64,000 nucleotides of DNA from Rubripirellula obstinata (GTDB lineage Bacteria > Planctomycetota > Planctomycetia > Pirellulales > Pirellulaceae), in assembly GCF_001642955.1 (NCBI RefSeq), contig NZ_LWSK01000013.1, positions 1 to 64,000 of the forward strand, given 5' to 3'. Shown piece by piece: positions 1 through 8,970 of the stretch; the stretch's first letter is position 1, and the number at the start of each line of letters is the position of its first letter. Both the position numbers and the translations under genes were made by a program. A model generated the notes under the pieces. That model was given only the letters and a program-made list of their open reading frames with translations, was not told where the DNA came from and did no database searches.

Positions 1-21
1 ACCCGGATGGCTGCCCCACAT

Positions 22-74
22 CAATTCTCTGGGTCGGTTTCGCGGCTACGCCGCGAAACCGACCCAGAGAATTG
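22..74. repeat. perfect 24-bp inverted repeat (strong hairpin)
   Basis: Arms at 22-45 and 51-74 are exactly complementary with a 5-base loop. There is no T-run on either side, so it is more likely a dispersed palindromic element or an RNA processing hairpin than a terminator. The rest of 1-298 shows no convincing gene. Confidence 0.85.
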
Positions 75-298
75 GTGAGAGATAACGCTGCCATCCGGGG
101 ATTTACATCCCCGGCAGAGAGCTTCCGTCCCGCCGGGACTATTTACGAACGTTATGATCGCGGATCGATAAGCGACAATTTGCATTTATTTGTTCGACTT
201 CCCTTGGGATGAGTGACGACACCAATCCGGCAGTAACTAATACGACGTTCCCTGCGAAATGACCTGCGAAAGGCGACACTTATTCCCCGCTCGGTCCT

Positions 299-394
299 AA
301 ACGCGTGGGCATCGCCCCGCGCGTCGTGCTGGCCCGAACGCGCGGGGCGATGCCCACGCGGTTAAACAATTTAGAAACCCTTCACAGCGTTGGG
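299..394. repeat. R1 nested palindrome, half copy
   Basis: The inner arms at 302-324 and 338-360 are perfect complements (core CGTGGGCATCGCCCCGCGCG). The outer right arm, reading GTTAAACAATTTAGAAACCC and on to TTCACAGCGTTGGG, lies at 361-394. The matching outer left arm is missing. The same unit recurs near 1.5, 3.9, 15.1, 57.6 and 62.3 kb. It lies just downstream of the stop of the leftward MoxR gene and has no T-run. Confidence 0.85.
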
Positions 395-416
395 CGGTAC
401 GGCCTTTCAAAAACCA

Positions 417-1445
417 CTACAAAACCTTCGCTGGTCCAGTCGTTTGTTCGTCGATCATTCGGCTGATCAAATCATCGACCGTGATGCCGTCCGCTTCCGC
501 GGCGAACGTGGGGACAATGCGATGTCGCAGCACCGGATGCGCCAGGGCTTGGACATCATCAATTGTTACATGCGTTCGTCCCTTCAATAGCGCTCGCGAT
601 TTTGCGGCCAGCACCAGTTGTTGGCTGGCGCGAGGCCCTGGGCCCCACTGAATCAGTTCCCGAACCCAAGGCTGACAATCAGGATCTTTAGGGCGGACGC
701 TGCGCACCGAATCCAGAACCCAATCCTTGACATGTTTTGGTAGCGGAACACGACGAACGGTGCGTTGGAAACCGACGATGTCCTCACCACTGACCACCGC
801 ATCGATCGCAGCAGCAAAGGTGGACGTGGTTCGATCGACAATCTCTGACTCTTCATCACGACTGGGGTAATCGACCACGACGTGAAACAAAAACCGATCT
901 CGCTGTGCTTCGGGCAGCGGGTAAGTTCCTTCTTGCTCGATTGGATTTTGTGTCGCTAAAACAAAGAAGGGCTCATCCAATCGATAGGTCTTTCCCGCAG
1001 CGGTGACCTCGTGTTCCTGCATCGCCTCCAGCAATGCCGCTTGAGTTTTTGGTGGCGTTCGGTTGATCTCGTCCGCCAACAACATCTGAGTAAACACGGG
1101 CCCTTTCTCAAAAATAAACTTTCGACGACCTGTTTCCGGATCCTCCTGGATAATGTCCGTCCCCGTGATGTCACCGGGCATCAAATCCGGCGTAAACTGG
1201 ATGCGGCGGAACTTCAAATCCATCGATTCGGCCAACGTGCGAACCATCAGCGTTTTTGCTAGGCCGGGAACGCCTTCCAGCAAGCAATGGCCACGGGACA
1301 AAATCGCGATCAACAATTGCTCTAAGACCGTTTCTTGTCCCACGACAACTCGAGCCACTTGTTGGCGAATTTGGTTGCATGAGTCGACTAAACGTTCAGC
1401 CGCGGCAAGGTCGTCATCAGATTCAATCGGAGGTGGAAGAACCAT
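417..1445 (-). CDS. MoxR-family AAA+ ATPase
   Basis: A 342-residue AAA+ ATPase of the MoxR family, which act as chaperone-like ATPases that remodel or activate partner proteins, often beside DUF58 or von Willebrand proteins. Visible motifs are Walker A ([10 protein letters not shown]), Walker B ([21 protein letters not shown]), sensor 1 ([20 protein letters not shown]) and the C-terminal lid. The start is set at MVLPPP because the frame upstream, to 1730, only translates the R1 palindrome. There is no clear Shine-Dalgarno. The gene diverges from an FHA-GAF kinase gene across a palindromic spacer. A second MoxR paralogue lies at 7645. Its usual DUF58 partner is not adjacent here; it may lie left of the window. 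Confidence 0.9.
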   Translation of the reverse strand: MVLPPPIESDDDLAAAERLVDSCNQIRQQVARVVVGQETVLEQLLIAILSRGHCLLEGVPGLAKTLMVRTLAESMDLKFRRIQFTPDLMPGDITGTDIIQEDPETGRRKFIFEKGPVFTQMLLADEINRTPPKTQAALLEAMQEHEVTAAGKTYRLDEPFFVLATQNPIEQEGTYPLPEAQRDRFLFHVVVDYPSRDEESEIVDRTTSTFAAAIDAVVSGEDIVGFQRTVRRVPLPKHVKDWVLDSVRSVRPKDPDCQPWVRELIQWGPGPRASQQLVLAAKSRALLKGRTHVTIDDVQALAHPVLRHRIVPTFAAEADGITVDDLISRMIDEQTTGPAKVL

Positions 1446-1756
1446 GGAGGAAGTTTGAAGAGTGAAAGGTGAGGAGTGAAAGCCAACGCCGTGAAGGGTT
1501 TCTAAGCTGTTAAACCGCGTGGGCATCGCCCCGCGCGTCGTGCGGCCGCGAACGCGCGGGGCGATGCCCACGCGGTTAAACGAACTAAACACGTGTTTTC
1601 CGGGACCAAAACTGCTCACGGCGTTGGGTGAAAGCTGCTGCCGTCTCATCTTAACAGCCAAATCGTTTATGATCTTTAACCACTCGCCTTCCAACCCTAG
1701 AATTCCCGTTGACGGCCTTTCACCCTTCACCTTTCACTCTTCAAACTTCCCAATGG
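1441..1756. repeat. giant imperfect palindrome between divergent genes, containing a full R1 element
   Basis: This spacer holds an R1 element (1482-1628). It is bracketed by a second inverted repeat: 1451-1482 (AAGTTTGAAGAGTGAAAGGT...) is the near-perfect complement of 1718-1749. The symmetry reaches both start codons: MoxR begins at 1445 leftward and the kinase at 1753 rightward. Each transcript therefore starts its coding region at a border of the palindrome. No sigma-54-like or clear sigma-70 promoter stands out. Confidence 0.8.
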
Positions 1757-3627
1757 CCTCTTTGTTTGTTGTCCGTGGCCGAGACCAAGGAAAGCACTTT
1801 CAGCTTTCCCGGGGAGCAATCAAGATCGGGCGTGACCGAAATAGTGAAATCCAGCTCTCAGATTCGGAATCGTCGCGTCACCATGCCGAAATCCATTCTG
1901 ATTCGACCGATGGATTCGAACTGGTTGACTTAAACAGCAGTAATGGAACGCGGGTCAACGGTAAGGCCATTGATCGAGTGGGCCTGGCGAGCGGTGATCG
2001 AATTGAAATCGGATCAACCTTGTTGATCTTTACCGGCACCACGCACACGACGTCAACTTCCAGTCTTTCGAGTAGCGAAGATGGTTCTCGCTACCTTGCG
2101 ACGGGAAGCAGAATTCGCAGCGGCAAGGAAATGGAAGCGGCGCATGGCGTTGATATCGTTCAAAAAAGCCAAGTTGACGCTAGCCGAATCGTGTCTTCTC
2201 TTTCGCAAGCAGGCGTTGCGCCGTTTGAATCTCCGGTTCAATCTCTGGCCGACGATCAAGGTCCCCAATCCCAGGACCAACAACGCCATCTCGAAAGTGG
2301 GCTGAACGACGCGGACCGATCTTTGGAAGTGATGTACTTGACCGCGATCGCCGTTGGTCGAACCGACGACTTGGGCGAAGTTTTGAATCGGGTTCTTCGA
2401 TTGGTTTTCGATTGGGTGGAAGCCGACCGAGGTTGCATCATGTTGCGTGATAACGAAAGCGATGATCTTCGCGCGGCAGCTCGCTGTGATCGCGATGACG
2501 CAAAGAACTCCGTTCGCGGCAAACCTATTTCCATCAGCCAAACCATTCTGCAATGGGTGATGGAAAAAAAGCAGGGCGTCCGCACCAGCGATGCTCGCGA
2601 TGACGTTCGTTTTGACGCAGCGGCATCGATTGTCACCGCCGGTGTCCGTGAAGCTTTGTGCGTCCCGCTTCAAGGTCGTTACGGGATTGTTGGCGCACTT
2701 TACGTTGACACCTACACCACACCAGGAAACCTGATCGCCAGTGGAAACAAAAAGCGTTTCAATGACGATCACCTTCGATTGATCACGGCGATCGGGCATC
2801 AAGCTGCACTCGCCATCGAAGATACCACCTATTACTCGGCGCTGGTGCAAAGTGAACGCTTGGCAGTGATGGGCCAAACGATTGCAACATTGTCTCACCA
2901 CATCAAAAACATTCTGCAAGGCATTAGTGGCGGCAGTTACTTGATCGAATCGGGACTCGGACGTGATGACACCGATGCAGTCCGCCGGGGATGGAGCATC
3001 GTTGATCGCAACCAGGAAAGAATTTCAAATCTGGTCATGGACATGCTGACGTTTAGCAAAGAACGCGAACCAGAAAGAGTTGACGCCGACCTAAACGAGA
3101 CGGTTCACGACGTGTTGGAATTGATGCAGGCTCGCGCTGGCGAATTGGGTGTCGAATTGGGCAGCGACTTGGGGACTGACCTACCCGTTGCCTCGTTTGA
3201 CCAAGACGGGATGCATCGCGCAATCATGAACTTGGTCACCAATGCGATCGATGCCGCGTCAGGAATGATGGCGGTGGAGGATGATTTCGATTCAGACGAT
3301 TCAGAGGATCAGGAAATCAAAGAATCGCCGAAGGTATTCGTGCAAACGACCTTTGATCCTAAAACGGGATGGATGATCGATGTCGTTGATAACGGACCAG
3401 GCGTTGCACCGGAGGATCGCGAGAAGATCTTCTCGCTCTTTGAATCTCGTAAAGGGATGCGTGGAACAGGCCTGGGATTGCCCGTTAGCGCGAAAATCAT
3501 GCGTGAACACGGTGGAGAGATTGACATCGTGCAGCCCGAGAATGTCAGCGGAACCTGCTTTCGCCTACGCCTACCACCTATCGGAACGCGTACGTCGGAA
3601 ATGGAAAACCGGAAAACGCTTAGCTGA
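1753..3627 (+). CDS. FHA-GAF sensor histidine kinase
   Basis: A 624-residue soluble kinase. Residues about 1-95 form an FHA phosphothreonine-binding domain (GRDRNSEIQLSD, SSRHHAEI, NGTRVNG). Residues about 190-350 are a GAF domain. The C-terminal half is a histidine kinase: the phospho-acceptor helix has LSHHIKNILQG, the N box is MNLVTNAIDAAS, the G1 box is DNGPGVAPEDREKIF and the G2 box is GTGLGLPVSAKIMREHGG. The absence of membrane segments points to a cytoplasmic sensor, perhaps reading Ser/Thr phosphorylation through FHA. No response regulator is adjacent. The start is MASLFVV; the longer frame from 1519 translates repeat sequence and is rejected. Confidence 0.9.
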   Translation: MASLFVVRGRDQGKHFQLSRGAIKIGRDRNSEIQLSDSESSRHHAEIHSDSTDGFELVDLNSSNGTRVNGKAIDRVGLASGDRIEIGSTLLIFTGTTHTTSTSSLSSSEDGSRYLATGSRIRSGKEMEAAHGVDIVQKSQVDASRIVSSLSQAGVAPFESPVQSLADDQGPQSQDQQRHLESGLNDADRSLEVMYLTAIAVGRTDDLGEVLNRVLRLVFDWVEADRGCIMLRDNESDDLRAAARCDRDDAKNSVRGKPISISQTILQWVMEKKQGVRTSDARDDVRFDAAASIVTAGVREALCVPLQGRYGIVGALYVDTYTTPGNLIASGNKKRFNDDHLRLITAIGHQAALAIEDTTYYSALVQSERLAVMGQTIATLSHHIKNILQGISGGSYLIESGLGRDDTDAVRRGWSIVDRNQERISNLVMDMLTFSKEREPERVDADLNETVHDVLELMQARAGELGVELGSDLGTDLPVASFDQDGMHRAIMNLVTNAIDAASGMMAVEDDFDSDDSEDQEIKESPKVFVQTTFDPKTGWMIDVVDNGPGVAPEDREKIFSLFESRKGMRGTGLGLPVSAKIMREHGGEIDIVQPENVSGTCFRLRLPPIGTRTSEMENRKTLS

Positions 3628-4196
3628 AAGCGGCGCTGGCCCGTTTAGCCGCTTGGGGAACGCCTAGGCTGACGAAAATGTTTGCGTGGAGGGAAACTGG
3701 ACGGCTTTGGGGATTTGTGGCTGACCGGCCTCGGTGTTGATTGCAAAATGAACACTGAAAAATGTAAATTGACCAGCAAATACCGCTTCCCAAGAATTTT
3801 CAGTTTGCAATGTTCATTTTGCAATTTGCAATGTTCGACTGGTTCGCGAAAAACATCACCCACCGCATTTTCATCAGCCCAGGCAACGCCCCGCGTGTCG
3901 TGCGGCCCCACAGTGCGCGGGGTGTGTCCACGGCGGGGGGCCGCCATGCTACTTTTCGCACCGCATGGACGCGCGGGGCGATGCCCACGCGGTTAAACAA
4001 TTTAGAAACCCTTCATAGCGTTGCCCGGCAGGGGCGGCAGCGAGCATTTATCGGATCGATTACCCCTCCGGGGCAAGTCATGTTTTCTGGTCGATTACCG
4101 GTGGCCGTTGGCCACCGGCAAAGTGCTATTACCCCTCCGGGGCAGTTCAATGTTTTTAGCAAGTGCCATTGGGCGATGCGCACGCGGTCAAACAGT
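3628..4196. other. 569-bp gene-free spacer with repeats
   Basis: No credible gene. A degenerate R1 copy occupies about 3875-4027; its centre is interrupted by a G/C-rich hairpin unit (GGGGGGCCGCCATGC near 3935). Further on, the short sequence ATTACCCCTCCGGGGCA occurs twice (near 4058 and 4129), around a GGTGGCC/GGCCACC hairpin near 4100. Near 3740-3830 a second, looser inverted repeat pairs TTGCAAAATGAAC with its complement. Confidence 0.7.
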
Positions 4197-6359
4197 CTAT
4201 CCCATCCAATTTTGCGGCATGATTCCCTGATAGCGTGCGTCTGCAAAACTCCGAAGCCACTGGGTTGCTCGAAGGGTTTTTGCTTGTTTTGCTTCGGTTA
4301 ATTGATTCGTCGGCTGGGACACTTCCAGCTCAACGCGGTTCGCAAATTGATAAAGCGATTCACTTGGTTCGCGAACAAATCCTTTGCGGCCAAGCATGCG
4401 ATCCACACGAGCCAACATTTTCCGACAAACCCGCTCGGCAACTTCACCTGGTGTCTCGTTGGCTCTCCTAAGCCGTCCAACCAACCAACCGATCAACCCA
4501 ATCAGAATCGCGACTTGGCCGTATCGGAAAATCACGAAGAACGTGTCGGTTGCTCGTATCGAAAACAGATAACCCCACATGTTGCTTAGAAACCCTCTGA
4601 CACCACCGCCCGAATCCGATTCACCAGCAAGTCCTGCATCAATTTCGGTTTGGGATGCCAACACATCCGGTGGCGAAACACTCTGGTAGCTACGTCCGGG
4701 GGTTGATTCGACTGCGAACCAACGCCGCGCCGCGTCGTCGTAGGCTTCGGCCCAGGCGTGTGCGTCGCGATTGCGCGCCAGCCATCTGTCCCGATCGTCA
4801 CTCTCTTCGTCGGCAGCGTAGCCCACGACATATCGACTCGGGACACCGGCGGCTCGAAGCAAAAGCACGGTCGCGGTCGCAAAGTACTCGCAGTGCGCCG
4901 GATGGCGACTGTTCAAAAAATGCAAAACTGGATCAACGTTGGGCGGACGGCGGATCGATTCCAAGCCATATGAAAAATTGGATTGGAAGTAAGCTGCGAC
5001 TGCATCCGTTTTCTCTTTTGTTGATTGCGTATTCGCAAAAACAGTATCCGCGATCAGGGTTAGTCCCTCCCGCTGCTGCGGTGCAACTTCTGTCAAAAGC
5101 ATGCGCTCGGTCTCGGACAACGTCACTTCTGCTGGACCAGATTCAGCCCCGACGACGTACGGTTTGCTGGTATCGACCCCCACTCGTATTGCTTGATGAC
5201 AAGTGATGGTTAGCGAATAGCTTCTTGCTTCCATCCAGCGAGTTCCAAGCGGCACAAAAGCGTTGTTGCCGCGCATCGGATCACCAACAATTTCCATCTG
5301 CGCTTGTCTGCCTGAAGCCACAGGTGCAAGCTCGAATCGATTTAGCTTTGCGCCCGAATTTGATTTCAGTTGGACTCGCCCACGTCCACTGGGCGAAACG
5401 GATCGATCAGCGAGCGGAGAATCGAGCAGGTCATCGCTGGGGATTTGTTCGGTAACGCTGTACCAACGTGAATCTCGATACAGGTCAAAAACATTGCCTC
5501 TTAAGTAACCCGGGCGCTGGTTTGAGAGAATCACCATCACGACAGCTTGTGGATCGATCGTCAAATGCTGTCTTATTGAACCTAAGCTGCTGCCACGCAC
5601 ATACCTCATTCCGCCGACCAAACGATTGTGCTCAACCACCTCGATGGTTGATCGCAATCGTTTCTGCAAATCGTTTTGAATCGAAGGTAAAAACATCTCC
5701 GTCACGCTGGCGACCGCACCAGTGACCATCATCAGGGCAGTCGCAGTTGCGATGATGACAACGCGACGTTGTCTAAATGCCTGGCTTAAATGCTTCTCAG
5801 TGCTCTCTGCGATTTGAATGGCTTGTCCCTCAGCTCCACGCGACGCTCGCTGCGGGAAAACGATCTTTGTTACCGACAAGAATCCCAGACAAGCAAAAAC
5901 GCCGACGGTTGTCTGCGCCTGAAGCGAACGGCTGACGCCCCCGGATGCCACGCACAGTAAAACGACCGTCAAGCCAAGGAATGGCATCAGCGCGTGTCCT
6001 CGTGACGGCCGAAGCGACCATAGCATTAACGTTGTCAGCAGAGAAAAATGGGCCAGCGTATCCACCGCGACTGCGACCACGTTCCCGCCTTCGCCCAGGT
6101 TGCCGGGAACCCGCCAAGCAATCGAAATGACCGCGATGATCAGCATTCCCACCATCACCGATAGTGGCTTCAATGGTGATCTCACGTCGAAATCATGATT
6201 GGCTTGCTTCCGAATCAAACCACTGCCATGAATCCCCATAACCAGGGCGATTGCTAAGGCAAAGAAACCTCCCAACGTGATCCATTCATCGAAGGTCGAA
6301 CAAACCAGTGCAGCCTGAGCGGCAACGATCATTCCCAGTACACGTACCGACCGATTCAT
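4197..6359 (-). CDS. TgpA-like membrane transglutaminase (DUF3488/transglutaminase core)
   Basis: A 720-residue membrane protein. Five or six hydrophobic helices lie in residues 1-240. A periplasmic transglutaminase-like domain follows, with catalytic Cys in HPAHCEYFAT and His in NRDAHAWAEAY, then VESTPGR. One more membrane helix lies near 610 and a DUF4129-like tail ends the protein. This order matches the TgpA/YebA family, whose members act on peptide substrates at the cell envelope. The gene is last in a leftward operon and overlaps the DUF58 gene by 4 bases (ATGA). MoxR, DUF58 and transglutaminase genes are a widely conserved trio. The exact substrate is unknown. Confidence 0.9.
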   Translation of the reverse strand: MNRSVRVLGMIVAAQAALVCSTFDEWITLGGFFALAIALVMGIHGSGLIRKQANHDFDVRSPLKPLSVMVGMLIIAVISIAWRVPGNLGEGGNVVAVAVDTLAHFSLLTTLMLWSLRPSRGHALMPFLGLTVVLLCVASGGVSRSLQAQTTVGVFACLGFLSVTKIVFPQRASRGAEGQAIQIAESTEKHLSQAFRQRRVVIIATATALMMVTGAVASVTEMFLPSIQNDLQKRLRSTIEVVEHNRLVGGMRYVRGSSLGSIRQHLTIDPQAVVMVILSNQRPGYLRGNVFDLYRDSRWYSVTEQIPSDDLLDSPLADRSVSPSGRGRVQLKSNSGAKLNRFELAPVASGRQAQMEIVGDPMRGNNAFVPLGTRWMEARSYSLTITCHQAIRVGVDTSKPYVVGAESGPAEVTLSETERMLLTEVAPQQREGLTLIADTVFANTQSTKEKTDAVAAYFQSNFSYGLESIRRPPNVDPVLHFLNSRHPAHCEYFATATVLLLRAAGVPSRYVVGYAADEESDDRDRWLARNRDAHAWAEAYDDAARRWFAVESTPGRSYQSVSPPDVLASQTEIDAGLAGESDSGGGVRGFLSNMWGYLFSIRATDTFFVIFRYGQVAILIGLIGWLVGRLRRANETPGEVAERVCRKMLARVDRMLGRKGFVREPSESLYQFANRVELEVSQPTNQLTEAKQAKTLRATQWLRSFADARYQGIMPQNWMG

Positions 6360-7636
6360 GACGCATCCCTCACTTCAGCCAAGTCGGGTACTGCATTACC
6401 ACGCAGCTTGGGTTCCGATTCGTAGCGAACGATGTTCACTTGCCCAATCGAACTATCCCGGTATTCGGTCTGATGGGTCATTCCTACGTCCTGGTCCCCT
6501 TGGTTTGGGCCAAATCTTTTTCGGACGGTAAACAAGATCACCGACTTGGGATCAACATTGCCAAGAACCGTTTCAATCCGTCGCTCACTTTCATTGGCTT
6601 CGATCATTGTAGCGGCAGCCAATTGCACCATCAATTTTGGCAAGTCAGAAACGCCAAGATAGTCGGACCCTAGAAACGCGGATGCAGGTTCACTTGAAAC
6701 ATACATGCGAGTTGCCACCGACAACCGGCTCCAGTGCTCGATGGCGGTAGCGACCCATCGCAATAGCTGTTCAAAATCAGCTTCCTGTTCTTTAACGGAC
6801 TTATCGCTATGAATCGAAGTATCAACGGACGAATCAACAATAATGGTTGCCATCCGCGTGGAAGGGCTTTGGAATTCTTGCACGATCGGTCGCCCAAGCC
6901 TGGCCCACGAACGAAAGTCCCAGCGTCGAACCGGCATTCCAACTTCATACTCGCGATTGCCTGCGAAATCAAAGCTGTCGCCTGATTGCCATCGCCGAGT
7001 CCAGCGACTGATTTGATCGATCAAAGCTCCGCACATCACGTCCTTATCACGATCCAAAGGCGCGGGAGCGATGGCGATCGATGCGTTACCATCCCACGCT
7101 CTCTTGCACTCAAACAGATGAAACGGAAACAGAGTCGTCGCTTCGACTGGCGGCAAAATGTGAATACCGCGTCTGAATCCTTTGAGCGAAACATGGGTTT
7201 GAAGCCGTCCGTTTGCTTCAATAAACGGAACCATCTGAAAGCTCTGTTGATCGCATGGAACGATTGACCGTTCACGGTTCGAAAGCAATCGACTCGGCTG
7301 ATTCTCAAATCCAATTCGGTTGTCAAACGTTGGCAATCGACCGCGATGGTGCAGGTGCATCGTGACCGAGAACGAGTCACCCGATACTGCATAATTGGGC
7401 AGCGACAATTGCACCGCCAATCTTGGTCCAAGCAAGCGGTTGACGATAATGCCAATGACCAGCATCGTGGACGTGGCCGCAAACATGCCCATCCACGGGT
7501 AACCCCAAACAATGTTCAGCGAAACAATTGCGATCAATAGCAATGACGCCGAGGCTCCGGTCATCGATCGACGAATGCCCACCAGTAGCGAAACGGGCAT
7601 CCACAGCAACCTCCAAACGCGGCGTCCAGCGTGCAT
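6356..7636 (-). CDS. DUF58-family protein
   Basis: A 426-residue protein with two N-terminal membrane helices (residues about 24-65) and a DUF58 domain with the signature block REYEVGMPVRRWDFRSWAR. Residues about 260-400 resemble a von Willebrand A-like fold: TIIVDSSVDTS stands where the MIDAS-like strand is expected. DUF58 proteins are the usual partners of MoxR ATPases. The gene lies 8 bases after the MoxR gene and overlaps the transglutaminase gene by 4 bases, so the three are very likely co-translated. The molecular function is not established. Confidence 0.88.
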   Translation of the reverse strand: MHAGRRVWRLLWMPVSLLVGIRRSMTGASASLLLIAIVSLNIVWGYPWMGMFAATSTMLVIGIIVNRLLGPRLAVQLSLPNYAVSGDSFSVTMHLHHRGRLPTFDNRIGFENQPSRLLSNRERSIVPCDQQSFQMVPFIEANGRLQTHVSLKGFRRGIHILPPVEATTLFPFHLFECKRAWDGNASIAIAPAPLDRDKDVMCGALIDQISRWTRRWQSGDSFDFAGNREYEVGMPVRRWDFRSWARLGRPIVQEFQSPSTRMATIIVDSSVDTSIHSDKSVKEQEADFEQLLRWVATAIEHWSRLSVATRMYVSSEPASAFLGSDYLGVSDLPKLMVQLAAATMIEANESERRIETVLGNVDPKSVILFTVRKRFGPNQGDQDVGMTHQTEYRDSSIGQVNIVRYESEPKLRGNAVPDLAEVRDAS

Positions 7637-7644
7637 GTTTTCGC

Positions 7645-8970
7645 CTAAACGGGGATGTCAGTCTTCTGCAAGATATCTTCGACGATCCGCATCGCACTCG
7701 AACTCGATCCCACGCCGCTTCGGGGAACCAAGCGGTGTGCGATCACTGACACAGCCAGCGATTGAACGTCATCTGGAATCACAAAGCTGCGTTGTGACAA
7801 CATTGCTTTTGCCTTGGCCGCTTGCAGCAACATTTTGGACCCACGCGGACTGCACCCAACGCGAATCCGAGAATCGCGACGTGTCGAGCCGACTAGATCC
7901 ACGACGTAGCTGGCGACCTTACGTTCCACATGAATCTGCCTGACCGCTGATTGAAGCGTCAACAATTCGGAACGATCCATCACGGGTTGATGACGGCTGC
8001 CATCGTCCCTCCCTTCGTCTGATACTAATTCATCCTTCGCTTCCATCAGCAAATCGATCTCGCTTTCCGCATCGGGGTAGTCCATGGAAAGACGTAGCAA
8101 GAAACGATCAAGCTGGGATTCGGGCAGCGGGAACGTGCCCTCAAAGCCACTGGGGTTTTGCGTCGCGATGACCAGGAAAGGTTGCTTCAGTTCGTATTGA
8201 TTTCCGTCAATGGTGACCTGCGATTCCGCCATTGCTTCCAACAGCGCACTTTGGGTCCGAGGTGACGCGCGATTGACTTCATCTGCGATCAGTAGATCAC
8301 AAAAAATGGGGCCGGGCCGAAACTCAAACTTGCCGGTCGCAGGTTGAAAAACCGAACTTCCCAAAATGTCGGCTGGCAACAAATCCGGCGTGCATTGAAC
8401 GCGAGCAAACTTCAAATCGATCAACGAGGCAAGCGATTTTGCGAGCGTCGTTTTGCCGACTCCCGGAACGTCCTCCAATAATACTGAACCGCCGGCCAGC
8501 ATCGCGGTAAGCACAGACTCGATCACATCCGCTTTACCGCGGATGATGTTTTGCAAGCGGGAACGGACTTGATCTAATTTGCGTAGCGATTCTGTGATCT
8601 TGGCGTCTTCAAAAGGAGAAACGCTTGCATCTTGGTTGCCGATGCGAGGTCTGTCATTCCCAAGCTCGGGTTGATGTTCAGAAACAAGTGACTTTTCACT
8701 TGAAGGAGGGTCTTGAGACTCAGATGGGGCGTCTCTAAACGCAGACGCGCCGTCGCTAGACGCAGACGCGCCGTCGCTAGACACTGATGAGCCGTCACTA
8801 AACAAGGGGCATATCCAAGATGCGGAAAGCAACAATAGAGAAAATCGTAGGGGTTCAGCGTGCCCTAGTTTACGAATACTGGCAAGGCGTGTGTAAATTC
8901 TGAACGTTCTTTTTTCGATCAATCCACGTAACGGGTACCGGGCTATCCGCCAATTGATTCTCGGCCTCAT
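7645..8970 (-). CDS. MoxR-family AAA+ ATPase (second copy)
   Basis: The AAA+ core starts near residue 120: Walker A LEDVPGVGKTT, Walker B LLIADEVNRASPRTQSALLEAM, sensor ATQNPSGFEGTFPLPESQLD. The first 120 residues are atypical: a hydrophobic stretch, then a Ser/Asp/Gly-rich segment encoded by a 21-base tandem repeat. The ATG at 8970 gives a 101-base overlap with the upstream gene. No in-frame ATG exists before the core, so a TTG near 8834 or a GTG in the repeat may be the true start. Gene order (MoxR, DUF58, transglutaminase) supports the assignment. Confidence 0.87.
   Translation of the reverse strand: MRPRINWRIARYPLRGLIEKRTFRIYTRLASIRKLGHAEPLRFSLLLLSASWICPLFSDGSSVSSDGASASSDGASAFRDAPSESQDPPSSEKSLVSEHQPELGNDRPRIGNQDASVSPFEDAKITESLRKLDQVRSRLQNIIRGKADVIESVLTAMLAGGSVLLEDVPGVGKTTLAKSLASLIDLKFARVQCTPDLLPADILGSSVFQPATGKFEFRPGPIFCDLLIADEVNRASPRTQSALLEAMAESQVTIDGNQYELKQPFLVIATQNPSGFEGTFPLPESQLDRFLLRLSMDYPDAESEIDLLMEAKDELVSDEGRDDGSRHQPVMDRSELLTLQSAVRQIHVERKVASYVVDLVGSTRRDSRIRVGCSPRGSKMLLQAAKAKAMLSQRSFVIPDDVQSLAVSVIAHRLVPRSGVGSSSSAMRIVEDILQKTDIPV
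8740..8802. repeat. 21-bp tandem repeat inside the MoxR N-terminus
   Basis: Two exact copies (8740-8760 and 8761-8781, CGCAGACGCGCCGTCGCTAG plus A) and a diverged third (8782-8802). In the gene's frame they encode Ser-Ser-Asp-Gly-Ala-Ser-Ala heptads. The segment is likely a flexible linker that grew by slippage. Confidence 0.85.

Noticed and set aside
1446-1730. N-terminal extension of the MoxR frame (95 residues)
   Set aside because: It translates the R1 palindrome (the peptide VGIAPRV ... RGAMPTR recurs at other R1 copies) and is not MoxR-like.
1519-1752. N-terminal extension of the FHA kinase frame
   Set aside because: It also translates the R1 element; the FHA domain begins at MASLFVV.
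2053-2919. 288-codon minus-strand frame opposite the FHA kinase
   Set aside because: The sense strand carries GAF and kinase motifs; the antisense frame has none.
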